Below are positions 36,658 through 45,064 of a stretch of DNA of 64,000 nucleotides, one piece after another (positions within the stretch are counted from its first letter, which is position 1; each line of letters opens with the position of its first letter). Origin of the DNA: Mucilaginibacter sp. KACC 22773 (GTDB taxonomy: Bacteria; Bacteroidota; Bacteroidia; Sphingobacteriales; Sphingobacteriaceae). Both the position numbers and the translations under genes were made by a program. Below the pieces are notes generated by a model. The model saw only the letters and a program-made list of their open reading frames with translations. It was not told where the DNA came from and made no database searches. The stretch lies in the NCBI RefSeq assembly GCF_028736215.1, contig NZ_CP117883.1, forward strand, positions 6,820,001 to 6,884,000. The letters run 5' to 3'.

Positions 36658-36699
36658 TTTATTTTATATTTTCAATAATTATTGAAAATATAAAATAAA
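36658..36699. repeat. 42-bp perfect palindrome upstream of the DUF393 gene
   Basis: Bases 36658-36678 are the exact reverse complement of 36679-36699, with no mismatch and no loop, centred at CAATAA|TTATTG. It is almost entirely A/T apart from the central CAAT and ATTG. It overlaps the likely -33 region of the next gene's promoter. Confidence 0.9.
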
Positions 36700-36710
36700 C
36701 TGTATGTTTG
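36682..36710 (+). promoter_or_regulatory. Promoter of the DUF393 gene
   Basis: TTG at 36682-36684 and TATGTTTG at 36703-36710 with 18 nt between them fit the Bacteroidota pattern. The start codon is 30 nt downstream. The -33 part is within the right arm of the palindrome. Confidence 0.6.
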
Positions 36711-36740
36711 TATTGTTAATCAACAACAATACCCGCAACA

Positions 36741-37559
36741 ATGAAAACGCTTAATAACCACATGATCCTTTTTGATGCCGAATGCCCCATGTGCAGTGTT
36801 TATACCAAAGCCTTTGTAAAAACCGGCATGCTTGATGATGGCGGCAGGGCTGCCTACCAAACCATGCCCCAAATTGCTTGCCCGGTTTATGATAGGCAAC
36901 GTGCCGTAAACGAAATCGCCCTCATCAACCTAAAAAGCGGCGAGGTTACCTATGGCATCCAAAGCCTGTTTAAAATATTGGGCAACGCCTGGCCGGTATT
37001 TACACCCTTATTTGCTTTTAAACCTTTTGTTTGGCTGATGAGCAAAGTATACGCTTTTATCTCCTACAACAGGCGGGTTATCATTCCGCCGGTTCATGAG
37101 GATACGGACTTTGCTTACAAACCTTCTTTTAAACTGCATTACCGGATAGCCTACCTGCTGTTTACCTGGTTTTGCACCGCGTATATATTAACCCGCTATG
37201 CGCATTTGCTGGTGGGCATGGTACCGCCGGGCAATGCTTACCGCGAATACCTGATTTGTGGCGGGCAGGTAATTTTGCAGGCCGCTGTGATCAGCGGCTT
37301 TGCCAAAAACAAGCTTTGGGTCTACCTGGGCAACATGATGACTATCTCTTTTGCCGGCAGTTTGCTGCTGCTTATCCCGCTTGCTGTTAACCATTGGTTT
37401 CATCCCGGGCCGTTAATGTGCACCATGTTTTTTATAGGTGTGGCCGGGCTGATGTTTTTAGAGCACATCCGACGTACAAAGCTGCTGCAATTGGGCTGGG
37501 TAATGACCATCAGCTGGGTAATTTACCGCATTGTTTTATTGATCCTTATCCTAAACTGA
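36741..37559 (+). CDS. DUF393 (DCC-family thiol-disulfide oxidoreductase-like) membrane protein
   Basis: A 272-residue protein. The N-terminal DUF393 domain (about 8-125) has the family motif DAECPMC near residues 10-16, a thioredoxin-like CxxC active site, and a region GEVTYGIQSLFKILG. The C-terminal half has four membrane helices (about 138-158, 172-190, 195-215, 225-268). Family members are thought to be thiol oxidoreductases. The TIGR01777 epimerase gene follows after 4 nt, so they form an operon. Expression may be controlled by the 42-bp palindrome just upstream. Confidence 0.82.
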   Translation: MKTLNNHMILFDAECPMCSVYTKAFVKTGMLDDGGRAAYQTMPQIACPVYDRQRAVNEIALINLKSGEVTYGIQSLFKILGNAWPVFTPLFAFKPFVWLMSKVYAFISYNRRVIIPPVHEDTDFAYKPSFKLHYRIAYLLFTWFCTAYILTRYAHLLVGMVPPGNAYREYLICGGQVILQAAVISGFAKNKLWVYLGNMMTISFAGSLLLLIPLAVNHWFHPGPLMCTMFFIGVAGLMFLEHIRRTKLLQLGWVMTISWVIYRIVLLILILN

Positions 37560-37563
37560 TATC

Positions 37564-38493
37564 ATGAAAGCGTACAAAAAAATCGTGCTGGCGGGTGGCA
37601 ATGGTTACCTGGGTACTGTGCTGGCCCAATATTATAAAGATTTGGCCGATGAGGTTATTATCCTGGCCCGCAAACAAGCCCCGGCTGCCGGCAACATCCG
37701 CACGGTGGTTTGGGATGGCAAAACAGAAAACGGCTGGACTGTGCAGCTCATTCACGCCGATATGCTTATTAATCTTTGTGGTAAAAACGTAAACTGCCGC
37801 TATACCAAAAAGAACAAGGCCGCAATCATCGCCTCACGTATTATACCTACCAAGCTGTTGGGCGATGTGATCCATAAAATGGTTGATCCGCCAAAGCTGT
37901 GGATCAACATTACCTCTGCCACCATTTACCGCCACGCCGAAGACCATCCGCAGGACGAAGCAACCGGCGAGATAGGTTACGGGTTCAGCATCGACGTATG
38001 CAACATTTGGGAAAGCACTTTCTTTAAGTGCGAAACGCCTCACACCCGTAAAATAGCTTTGCGCCTGGGCATCGCGCTTGGTCGCAGCGGCAGTGTTTTT
38101 CCGCGCCTGCTCAACCTGGTAAAAATGGGAATGGGGGGCCGGCAAGGCGGCGGGCAACAATACCTTGCCTGGGTGCATGAGCACGATGTTGCCCGCAGCA
38201 CGCATTTTTTGCTTGATCATCCTGAATTGGAAGGCATTTACAATTGCGCCGCACCCTATGCCGAAAAGAATGCCGATTTTATGCGGCTCATCCGCAAAGC
38301 TTACGGCCTGCCTGTTGGCCTGCCTGCACCACAATGGTTGCTGGAAATTGGCGCCTTTATTATCGGCACCGAACCAGAACTGATATTAAAAAGCCGCTGG
38401 GTAAAACCGCAGCGCCTGCTTAATGCTGGTTTTACCTTTCAGTACGAAAAGGCGGAGCATGCGATACATGATATTTTGAGTATAAGGGGGTAG
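37564..38493 (+). CDS. TIGR01777-family NAD(P)-dependent epimerase (SDR extended)
   Basis: A 309-residue extended short-chain dehydrogenase. The nucleotide-binding motif GGNGYLG is near residues 11-17, and the TIGR01777 marks NLCGKNVNCRYTKKNK, GRSGSVFPRLLNLVKMGMGG and the DUF1731-like end (KSRWVKPQRLLNAGF) are present. The family (YfcH-like) has no well-defined substrate; members are often encoded near cell division and envelope genes. Co-transcribed with the DUF393 membrane protein. Confidence 0.92.
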   Translation: MKAYKKIVLAGGNGYLGTVLAQYYKDLADEVIILARKQAPAAGNIRTVVWDGKTENGWTVQLIHADMLINLCGKNVNCRYTKKNKAAIIASRIIPTKLLGDVIHKMVDPPKLWINITSATIYRHAEDHPQDEATGEIGYGFSIDVCNIWESTFFKCETPHTRKIALRLGIALGRSGSVFPRLLNLVKMGMGGRQGGGQQYLAWVHEHDVARSTHFLLDHPELEGIYNCAAPYAEKNADFMRLIRKAYGLPVGLPAPQWLLEIGAFIIGTEPELILKSRWVKPQRLLNAGFTFQYEKAEHAIHDILSIRG

Positions 38494-38504
38494 GAATCGG
38501 ATGC

Positions 38505-38583
38505 CTGTGTCCTCACAGGCATCTTGCCGCTATGCTGTCGGTTTACCTGATCAAATGGAGAACATTAATCTGTGAGGACACAG
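38505..38583. repeat. ~80-bp inverted-repeat element, copy B (CTGTGTCCTCACAG ends)
   Basis: CTGTGTCCTCACAG (38505-38518) and its exact reverse complement CTGTGAGGACACAG (38570-38583). The ends match copy A at 5837-5917; the 51-bp centre does not. Confidence 0.8.
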
Positions 38584-38751
38584 ATCGGGGAAATAGCGTT
38601 TGCCGAAAATTCTGCATCCATAACGTATTTGAGATCAAATAAGCATCAGCTTTGAACGCTGGCGAGTCTACGTTTGATGCACCTTATTTTCCCCTTAAAA
38701 ATTGCAAAACCTGAAAATCAGCAAAATATATTGAGGAGTAACAGCCCGCAT

Positions 38752-39996
38752 TTAAATATCATCCCCCACTTTCTTCCCCACCTCTTTCGTCATTTTCAAA
38801 GTAAGCAGTAGCAAAAGCCCCAAAGCAATTATAATGGCCACCCAAATCAACACGGTATAATCCTTTCCGGCTTGAGCCTGGGCCTGCAAAACAGCATTGT
38901 TTTTAAGAACAGCCCCGTGGCTGATGGTTGGGATATTATCCTTTATACTATCGGCAAAAAACTTCAGGTCGTATTCGGGTGCCTGCGCGGTCGAATCGCC
39001 GGCCAGCAGGCGGTAGCTTTGTTTGCCATCAAGATAACTTACCAGGAACTGGTCGGTCTGGTAGGCATCAATGCCGGTAACGGTTAATGGCTGGTTATCG
39101 CCATTGGCTATCTGTAGTAACAGCTGGCTGGCCTTTGCAGAAAGCAGCAGGTCGTTGTTTTTGGTTGAGTTTAATTCAGCTTCGGCAATAACTTCTTTAT
39201 AACCGCCAATAATTTGGTACACCGTTATGTTCCGTTTGAAGTATTTAGGCGCGCTGATATTTAAATGCAGCTTATTTACCTGGTAATTATCATTTAGTTT
39301 TATGCTGATAAAGGTGGTTTTATTGCTGTCGGCATGCGTAAACCGAAGCGAGGGGATGGGTGTATAAGCCAGCGTTTTGGCATATTCGGTATAAATACCG
39401 GCCTGCAAAAACTTAATAGGGGTTTTGTTTTTATCGTTTACCAGCATTTTCAAATAACGATAGCTGCTGGCCGGGAACGAGAGCAATTGCAGGTACGAGC
39501 CTTCGCTGTTTTGTACTGCCTCCTGCAAGGGGATGTTTTCCTGTATGGCAAACCATTGCTGCAGGTCGTCGCTACCCATCAGGTTTACCTTGCGTTGCAC
39601 GGCGGTATTTTGCAGTTTTATCCACAGCCTATCAAGCGCCAGGCCTGTTTTATTTTCAACTACATAAGTGGTGCCTGTATCGGCCGGCAGGCGCGTATCT
39701 ACCCGGTTAAAGACAACAAAGCTTTGCTGATTTTTTTGCGGCAGGCTGCCGGCCTGTATGTAAGACACAAAGTTGCCTTTGGCATCGGCAATGCGGATAT
39801 CGGCCATGTCATTCCCGGCCTTGGCCACAAAGCCGGGTTTCAGGCTGATGCGGTAAAAGCCCGTACTATCCACCTGTTGCAGGGCAGCGCCATATTTAAA
39901 GCTTTTTTGCGCCGATGCCGTAAACATCAATCCACACAAAAAAGCGGTTAAGGCAATGTTAGTCTTCCTTGTTTTTAGCAGTTTCATCATCAACAA
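38752..39996 (-). CDS. DUF3999 family membrane-anchored exported protein
   Basis: A 414-residue protein with a signal peptide (hydrophobic NIALTAFLCGLMFTASA), a beta-rich extracytoplasmic domain (about 30-370) and one C-terminal membrane helix (about 380-402) followed by a short basic tail. This is the DUF3999 layout. The family is encoded beside DUF2339 membrane proteins, as here: the two genes overlap by 38 nt. The segment TLAYTPIPSLRFTHADSNKTT and repeated beta strands suggest glycan or envelope interaction, but function is unknown. Confidence 0.85.
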   Translation of the reverse strand: MLMMKLLKTRKTNIALTAFLCGLMFTASAQKSFKYGAALQQVDSTGFYRISLKPGFVAKAGNDMADIRIADAKGNFVSYIQAGSLPQKNQQSFVVFNRVDTRLPADTGTTYVVENKTGLALDRLWIKLQNTAVQRKVNLMGSDDLQQWFAIQENIPLQEAVQNSEGSYLQLLSFPASSYRYLKMLVNDKNKTPIKFLQAGIYTEYAKTLAYTPIPSLRFTHADSNKTTFISIKLNDNYQVNKLHLNISAPKYFKRNITVYQIIGGYKEVIAEAELNSTKNNDLLLSAKASQLLLQIANGDNQPLTVTGIDAYQTDQFLVSYLDGKQSYRLLAGDSTAQAPEYDLKFFADSIKDNIPTISHGAVLKNNAVLQAQAQAGKDYTVLIWVAIIIALGLLLLLTLKMTKEVGKKVGDDI

Positions 39997-42346
39997 TAAT
40001 TTTTTTAACCTTTTGGTACATAAAGGATATAATAAGCAGCAGTACGCCCAGGCAAAAGAATGCCGCTATTTTTCCGGCCTGCGGTATATCTACAATATCA
40101 TAAGTAAACAGCTTGAGCAGCGTTACCGAAAACAGGGTTAACGATACTATCCGCATGGTACGCATTTTATTACGCATGCCCAGCCACATAAGGGCGAAAG
40201 ACAGCAAGCCCCATAATATAGGCAGCGTGGTTTTAACGTATACCGTTTCTACACGTTCAATGGAGTGCATATTACTGTAAAATAACAGGTTACTCAGCAG
40301 GCAAAACTCCAGGCTTAAAAACACTACAATGCCGGCACTCAGGATCCAGGTGAAAAGCGTTTTCATCCCTTCGTCCATAGTGGTTTGGCAAAGGCGGATG
40401 GTACGGTAAAATAACAGGCCGATAAGCACGGCGCTTATCCAGTGTGCTGCAAAATGGCCCGATGGCGTTTTTTTGCCGGTGAGGATATCTGTCAATAAGC
40501 CAAAATACTGCGGCATTAAAACCAGGTATATGATAATACAAACCCAAAGTATGGCTATCCGGATGTTGTTACTAAATTGAATTGCCGGTACTTTTAACGA
40601 TACCAGGTAATAGCCCAGTATAAAAGCCGGCGTATACAGCATCATGTACAATATATTGAGCGATGTATCTGGATACCTGTTTAAAAACTGGTGGTTAATC
40701 TCGACAAGGCCGCTTAAAAATAACAGCGCCAGCCCTACGGTGCAGAATAGGTTTTTGCTGAATTTTATCCCGGTGTCGTCACTTTCGCCGCGGCTTACCA
40801 GCACCGATAACAGGAACGAGCTGATGGCGGCTACCAGTGTTGTAATAAAGCCCCTGTTTGCAATAACGGTAAGCTTAATGAGGTGATCGGGGTAAATCTG
40901 GGACCAGTCCATCAGCAGGCTCAGCAACATGGCTATCCATAAAATAAGCGAGGTAAGCTTCATTAATTTGATTGACGAACGGAGATATAGCCAGTAAAGT
41001 ACCACCGTTTCGGCAGCCCAGAACAGGGTAATACTGTTGCCATGCAGTTGAATAGGCGCAGCCAGCGATATAAAGGTGAGCGTAATGCCAATAAGCAGGT
41101 ACAATACATTGGTATCAACCTTGCGGTTACGGAACAGGATGTATGACAGGATGAGGTTTACTACTGCCAAACTAATGCAAAACAACCCGCGGAATTGCTC
41201 CTGGTGCATAGCGGTGAGCAGGTACAAGCCCGCCGCAAAATAAAGCCCGGTATTGATTAGCAGGATGCTGAAATCTGACCCGATAAATTTTTTGTTCTCT
41301 TTTACGTTATTGGCCACATTGATGGCGAAGTAAAGTACATAAAATATGCTGCCGTAAATTAACCCGTAGTGATAGGTTGGCGCCGTAAGTGTATACACAA
41401 CCCCGCCAAAAACAATTACCGTAAACGCGAAAGATACGATATTGAGCACCCGCCATGCTTTATAATAGGCAATGATGAGCAGGCCGGTATTCAGTATGAG
41501 CAGGTAAATAAATAAAGCATCGTAATTGGCCTTGCCCGTGCTCACCATAAACGGACTGCCAAAACCGCCAACAAGCGCTATAACCGCAAGTTCCTGCTTA
41601 TCGTATAGCAATGAAAGCAGCACCGCAAAAATGGTAATAACAATAAGGATAATAAATGCCGCGGTTTGGCTGAACAGGTGAAACTGGTGAAAGGCCAGCG
41701 TTATGGTAAAATAAAACACGGCCAAACCGCCACCGGCCAATACCGAGCTGAACGCTTTATAACTGTTGCGTAACCAATGGGCAATACCTACCAATATAGC
41801 GCCGCAGGCAATACCAATACCTACACGGCCGGCAGGGCCAACCCAGCCGCTATCAATAGCAAATTTTACAAAGTAGCCAATGGCCAGCACCAATATGGCT
41901 ATACCTATTTTATTAACCAGGTTTTCGCCAATGAATTTCTCCAGGTCGGGGTAGCGTTCAAAAAAGGAAAGCTGTGGCTGTTCGGGTACAGGCGGGGTGG
42001 GTGGGTTTGTTTTTACAGGGCGGCTAATAACCGGTATGCTATCGCTGATTACTTCGGGTTGTCTTTCAACCTTAACAGGTTCCGGCTCAGGTTTTATCAC
42101 CGGTGGTATCGGTGTAGCAGGAGGTTCAGGGGCTTTTATAACGGGAATGTCTTTGATAACAGGTTTAGCAACCTCTTCGCGTTCGGGAGGTTCTTCCGTC
42201 AGTTTGGATACCCGTAAATGTTCAATCATCCGCTTTAATTCCAGCACCTGGGTTTCAAGCGCTTCTATATGGCGGCCAACGCTGCTTTTGTTATTTACAA
42301 TTAAAACAATAATCAATACGAGTAAAACAACGATAAAAAAATCCAT
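39959..42346 (-). CDS. DUF2339 family polytopic membrane protein
   Basis: A 795-residue protein with a proline-rich, charged N-terminal region (about 35-130, after one N-terminal helix and a coiled segment) and about twenty membrane helices from residue 140 on. DUF2339 features are FIGENLVNKIGIAILVLAIGYFVKFA and ALVGGFGSPFMVSTG. Together with the overlapping DUF3999 gene it forms a conserved pair in many Gram-negatives; no function is established, although a role in envelope polymer handling is often supposed. The start lies in a normal AT-rich leader. Confidence 0.9.
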   Translation of the reverse strand: MDFFIVVLLVLIIVLIVNNKSSVGRHIEALETQVLELKRMIEHLRVSKLTEEPPEREEVAKPVIKDIPVIKAPEPPATPIPPVIKPEPEPVKVERQPEVISDSIPVISRPVKTNPPTPPVPEQPQLSFFERYPDLEKFIGENLVNKIGIAILVLAIGYFVKFAIDSGWVGPAGRVGIGIACGAILVGIAHWLRNSYKAFSSVLAGGGLAVFYFTITLAFHQFHLFSQTAAFIILIVITIFAVLLSLLYDKQELAVIALVGGFGSPFMVSTGKANYDALFIYLLILNTGLLIIAYYKAWRVLNIVSFAFTVIVFGGVVYTLTAPTYHYGLIYGSIFYVLYFAINVANNVKENKKFIGSDFSILLINTGLYFAAGLYLLTAMHQEQFRGLFCISLAVVNLILSYILFRNRKVDTNVLYLLIGITLTFISLAAPIQLHGNSITLFWAAETVVLYWLYLRSSIKLMKLTSLILWIAMLLSLLMDWSQIYPDHLIKLTVIANRGFITTLVAAISSFLLSVLVSRGESDDTGIKFSKNLFCTVGLALLFLSGLVEINHQFLNRYPDTSLNILYMMLYTPAFILGYYLVSLKVPAIQFSNNIRIAILWVCIIIYLVLMPQYFGLLTDILTGKKTPSGHFAAHWISAVLIGLLFYRTIRLCQTTMDEGMKTLFTWILSAGIVVFLSLEFCLLSNLLFYSNMHSIERVETVYVKTTLPILWGLLSFALMWLGMRNKMRTMRIVSLTLFSVTLLKLFTYDIVDIPQAGKIAAFFCLGVLLLIISFMYQKVKKIIVDDETAKNKED

Positions 42347-42638
42347 AGCCTTAGGTTTATTAAAATTAAAGATAGCGGAATTATGATATTATTATGTGTT
42401 TTTAACAAATAAGAGGGGTTTCTTCCTGAACGCAAAGATGCATAACTGCGTTTACAGGCATAATGTATTGCGGTTTACATCAACATCAATTTGAACGCCG
42501 GCTACGCAGCGCCGGCCGACCACCCGCCGGGTTACGCCGCACAAAGGGTGAGGTTATTCTTTTAGCCCCGCGTTACGATATGCATCATTTGCATGTTCAT
42601 AACTTCAGGAAAATTCACAGCATACTTTACCGGGAAAA

Positions 42639-43637
42639 CTATTCCTGGTCCGGTTTTTTCGGCAGGTTTTTCATGTTGAATTTGGGCTTGTAAGCTGGCT
42701 TAGCGGCAGGCGTTTCTATGGCGGGCCCGGCGCTTTCTGCTTCAGGTGGCGATGGTGCAAGGGGTTCGGTTTTTACTTCGGGGGCCGGTGCTACATCTTC
42801 TTCTACAACGGGCTTTGGCTTCATCATGGCCGCGTTAAACCGTGGCTTAAAACCGGGTTTGGCAACAGGTGTTTCTGCGGCTGGTGCAGGTGGCTGTTCT
42901 TTTACTTCCGGCTTATCAGCAGGGGCACCGTTTTCTTCGGCAGGCTTTGGCTTCACCATGGCCGCGTTAAACCGTGGCTTAAAGCCGGGTTTGGCAACAG
43001 GCGTTTCAGCGGCTGGTGTAGGCGGTTGTTCTTTTACTTCCGGCTTATCAGCAGGGGCATTGTTTTCTTCGGCAGGTTTTGGCTTTACCATTGCCGCGTT
43101 AAACCGTGGTTTAAAACCGGGAGGCTTCGCAGCAGGTGTTTCTGCGGGCGGTGTAGCCGCTCCGCCTGCAATATCCGTTTTTTGTTCAATAGCATCTTCA
43201 GCCGCTTTGGGTTTCACCATGCCCGGGTTAAAACGTGGTTTAAATGCTGGTTTGGGTGCTATATTTTCGGATGGTATTGATGCATCTGCCGCTGTCGTTT
43301 CTTCAGGCTTTTCTTCAGCAGGTTTTGGTGGTACGGCTGTGGCCCCGAATTTTGGTGTAAAACCAACTTTTGGCGACGGTGTTGCGGGTGTTGTCAAACC
43401 ATCGGTAATCGTTTGTTCGGCCAAAGGATTGGCAATGTGTAAACGTTCGGTTTTAATTTCGGGGGCCAACGGAAACCGGCGCCTTAGTTTATTGAACCAG
43501 TATTTTTTGGTATGATCAAAACTTTTCTCGCCCATTTGCTCAAAGTGATCTTTAAATTCCGAAAACAATGATCCCTCGGCTACTTGTAAGGCAGCAAGGT
43601 CAATCTTTTTCTTTTTAAAAAACTCTTCGAATAGCAT
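42639..43637 (-). CDS. Proline/lysine-rich protein with 44-residue tandem repeats, unrecognised
   Basis: A 332-residue soluble protein. The ATG at 43637 is preferred: the frame continues 20 residues upstream, but that extension is encoded by the TTTGAAAA word repeat of the spacer. The folded N-terminal part (about 1-75) reads MLFEEFFKKKKIDLAALQVA and FDHTKKYWFNKLRRRFPLAPE. The rest is low-complexity, with six copies of a KPRFN(A/P)xMxKPK motif; the middle copies repeat exactly every 132 bp (44 residues). The composition (Pro, Lys, Glu, Ala) suggests an extended spacer-like chain. No family is recognised; a DNA- or surface-binding role for the basic motifs is only a guess. Confidence 0.7.
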   Translation of the reverse strand: MLFEEFFKKKKIDLAALQVAEGSLFSEFKDHFEQMGEKSFDHTKKYWFNKLRRRFPLAPEIKTERLHIANPLAEQTITDGLTTPATPSPKVGFTPKFGATAVPPKPAEEKPEETTAADASIPSENIAPKPAFKPRFNPGMVKPKAAEDAIEQKTDIAGGAATPPAETPAAKPPGFKPRFNAAMVKPKPAEENNAPADKPEVKEQPPTPAAETPVAKPGFKPRFNAAMVKPKPAEENGAPADKPEVKEQPPAPAAETPVAKPGFKPRFNAAMMKPKPVVEEDVAPAPEVKTEPLAPSPPEAESAGPAIETPAAKPAYKPKFNMKNLPKKPDQE

Positions 43638-43639
43638 AT

Positions 43640-43724
43640 GTGTTAATTTGAAGATTTGAAAATTTGAAGATTTGAAAATGAGCTCATTAATTTTCAAATT
43701 GACACATCTTCAAATTTTCAAATC
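43640..43724. repeat. Word-repeat spacer, word TTTGAA(A/G)A, left of the DUF2442 gene
   Basis: AATTTGAAGATTTGAAAATT and further copies (43645-43682) face CATCTTCAAATTTTCAAATC (43705-43724). The arms pair over about 20 bp. Confidence 0.85.
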
Positions 43725-43726
43725 GC

Positions 43727-43942
43727 CTATAAAGTCACGTCCACATCCAATTGGTTAAAGTGGATGCCTTTATCTGTTTGTTTCCAGTCGTCACGTTCCT
43801 CGTCGGTAGCGTTCATCAGTTTGGGGAACCACTCCAGCGGGAAAGCTTGCTGCTTACCATCGGGCTTTTCTACAAAAAGCAGGCCGTTAGCAAAGCTTAC
43901 CTTTACTTTCTTTTCTTCCTTACGTGAGCTGAATAGTGGCAT
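43727..43942 (-). CDS. DUF2442 domain small protein
   Basis: A 71-residue protein with the DUF2442 pattern: a strand VSFANGLLFVEKPDGK, then FPLEWFPKLMNATDEERDDW and the C-terminal GIHFNQLDVDVTL. The family is small, acidic and often partnered with DUF4160 toxins elsewhere; no such partner gene is adjacent here. Function unknown. Both neighbouring spacers consist of the same TTTGAAAA-type word repeat. Confidence 0.78.
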   Translation of the reverse strand: MPLFSSRKEEKKVKVSFANGLLFVEKPDGKQQAFPLEWFPKLMNATDEERDDWKQTDKGIHFNQLDVDVTL

Positions 43943-43950
43943 GTTTCTTT

Positions 43951-44130
43951 TAATTTGAGAATTTGAAGATGTGTCAATTTGAAAATGAAAAAAGCACTAT
44001 TGATTTGAGGATTTGAAAATAAAAAAGTATCAGCGCTTAAAAATAATTTCCGCCTTTATCAGGCCGTCTTCAAATTACTACCCTATCAAACCATCTTCAA
44101 ATTTTCAAATCCTCAAATTTTCAAATCAAA
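43951..44130. repeat. Word-repeat spacer, word TTTGAA(A/G)A, right of the DUF2442 gene
   Basis: AATTTGAGAATTTGAAGATG and TGATTTGAGGATTTGAAAAT (43951-44022) are answered by CTTCAAATTTTCAAATCCTC and TTTTCAAATC (44094-44126). The same word family as the spacer on the other side of the 71-residue gene. Confidence 0.85.
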
Positions 44131-44132
44131 GT

Positions 44133-44858
44133 TTACTCCGCCATGTTATGGTACACCGCCTGTACGTCGTCGTCCTCTTCCAAACGGTCAATCAGTTTCA
44201 TGATATCAACCACCTGTTCTTCGGTTACTTCATGGAATGATTGCGGTACACGCTCCAGTTTGGCCGATTTTACTTCAACTCCGGCTTCTTCCAGCGCTTT
44301 TTGCATTTTTCCAAAATCTTCAAACGCGGTATGGATTACGCCGATATCTTTTCCTTCTTCATCTGCTTCAACAAACAGGTCTTCCAGGCCGGCATCAATC
44401 AGTTCAAACTCTAATTCTTCCAGGTCGCGGTCGCCAGGCTCAAAAGTGAATACCGATTTGCGGGTAAAAATAAAATCTAACGAGCCGGTTTTTCCCAGCG
44501 AGCCGCCATATTTGGTGAAATAACTGCGCACGTTGGCAACGGTGCGGTTGGTATTATCGGTAGCCGTTTCAACCAAAACGGCAACGCCATAAGGCGCATA
44601 GCCTTCATATACAAGCTCTTCGTAATCTTTTTCGTCGCGGCTGCTGGCACGTTTTATGGCGGCTTCCACGCGGTCTTTAGGCATATTTACGGCCTTGGCG
44701 TTTTGTACCGCGGTACGTAAGCGCGAGTTGGTGTTTACATCGCCACCGCCTGCTTTTACGGCCATTACAATTTCTTTCCCTAAACGGGTAAACTGCACCG
44801 CCATTTTGGCCCAGCGCTTAAACTTTCTTTCTTTGCGGAATTCAAATGCTCTTCCCAT
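44133..44858 (-). CDS. yebC: YebC/PmpR-family DNA-binding protein
   Basis: The ATG at 44858 (MGRAFEFRKERKFKRWAKMAV) is chosen over an earlier in-frame start because it begins the family's conserved N-terminus; the product is 241 residues. YebC marks are FTRLGKEIVMAVKAGGGDVNTNSRLR, NMPKDRVEAAIKRAS and YEGYAPYGVAVLVETATDN. Members are transcriptional regulators or, by recent proposals, ribosome-associated factors for proline stretches. Monocistronic. Confidence 0.94.
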   Translation of the reverse strand: MGRAFEFRKERKFKRWAKMAVQFTRLGKEIVMAVKAGGGDVNTNSRLRTAVQNAKAVNMPKDRVEAAIKRASSRDEKDYEELVYEGYAPYGVAVLVETATDNTNRTVANVRSYFTKYGGSLGKTGSLDFIFTRKSVFTFEPGDRDLEELEFELIDAGLEDLFVEADEEGKDIGVIHTAFEDFGKMQKALEEAGVEVKSAKLERVPQSFHEVTEEQVVDIMKLIDRLEEDDDVQAVYHNMAE

Positions 44859-45064
44859 AACTTTTGTTTTGTCGATGGTCCATAGCCTATAGACCATGGA
44901 CGGGCAGCGAATATAATACTGTTTTAATACGTATGCAAAAATACGATTAAAACCTTTATCCTTTAACCTTTTACCTGGTATCGGGGCAGCGGAGATACTC
45001 GCCACCCATCTAAATAAAGTATAAAATCATGTAACGATAATGGCGCAGCACATGTCTTATAATC

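Noticed and set aside
39618..39626. Perfect DnaA box TTATCCACA
   Set aside because: Single copy inside the DUF3999 coding sequence, far from dnaA; expected by chance.
42463..42693. 76-residue rightward open frame beside the repeat protein gene
   Set aside because: It reads through the GC-rich hairpin block and overlaps the 3' end of the supported gene; the composition is not protein-like.
42718..43515. 265-residue rightward open frame
   Set aside because: A shadow of the proline/lysine repeat gene on the other strand; Ala/Gly-rich with no start signals.
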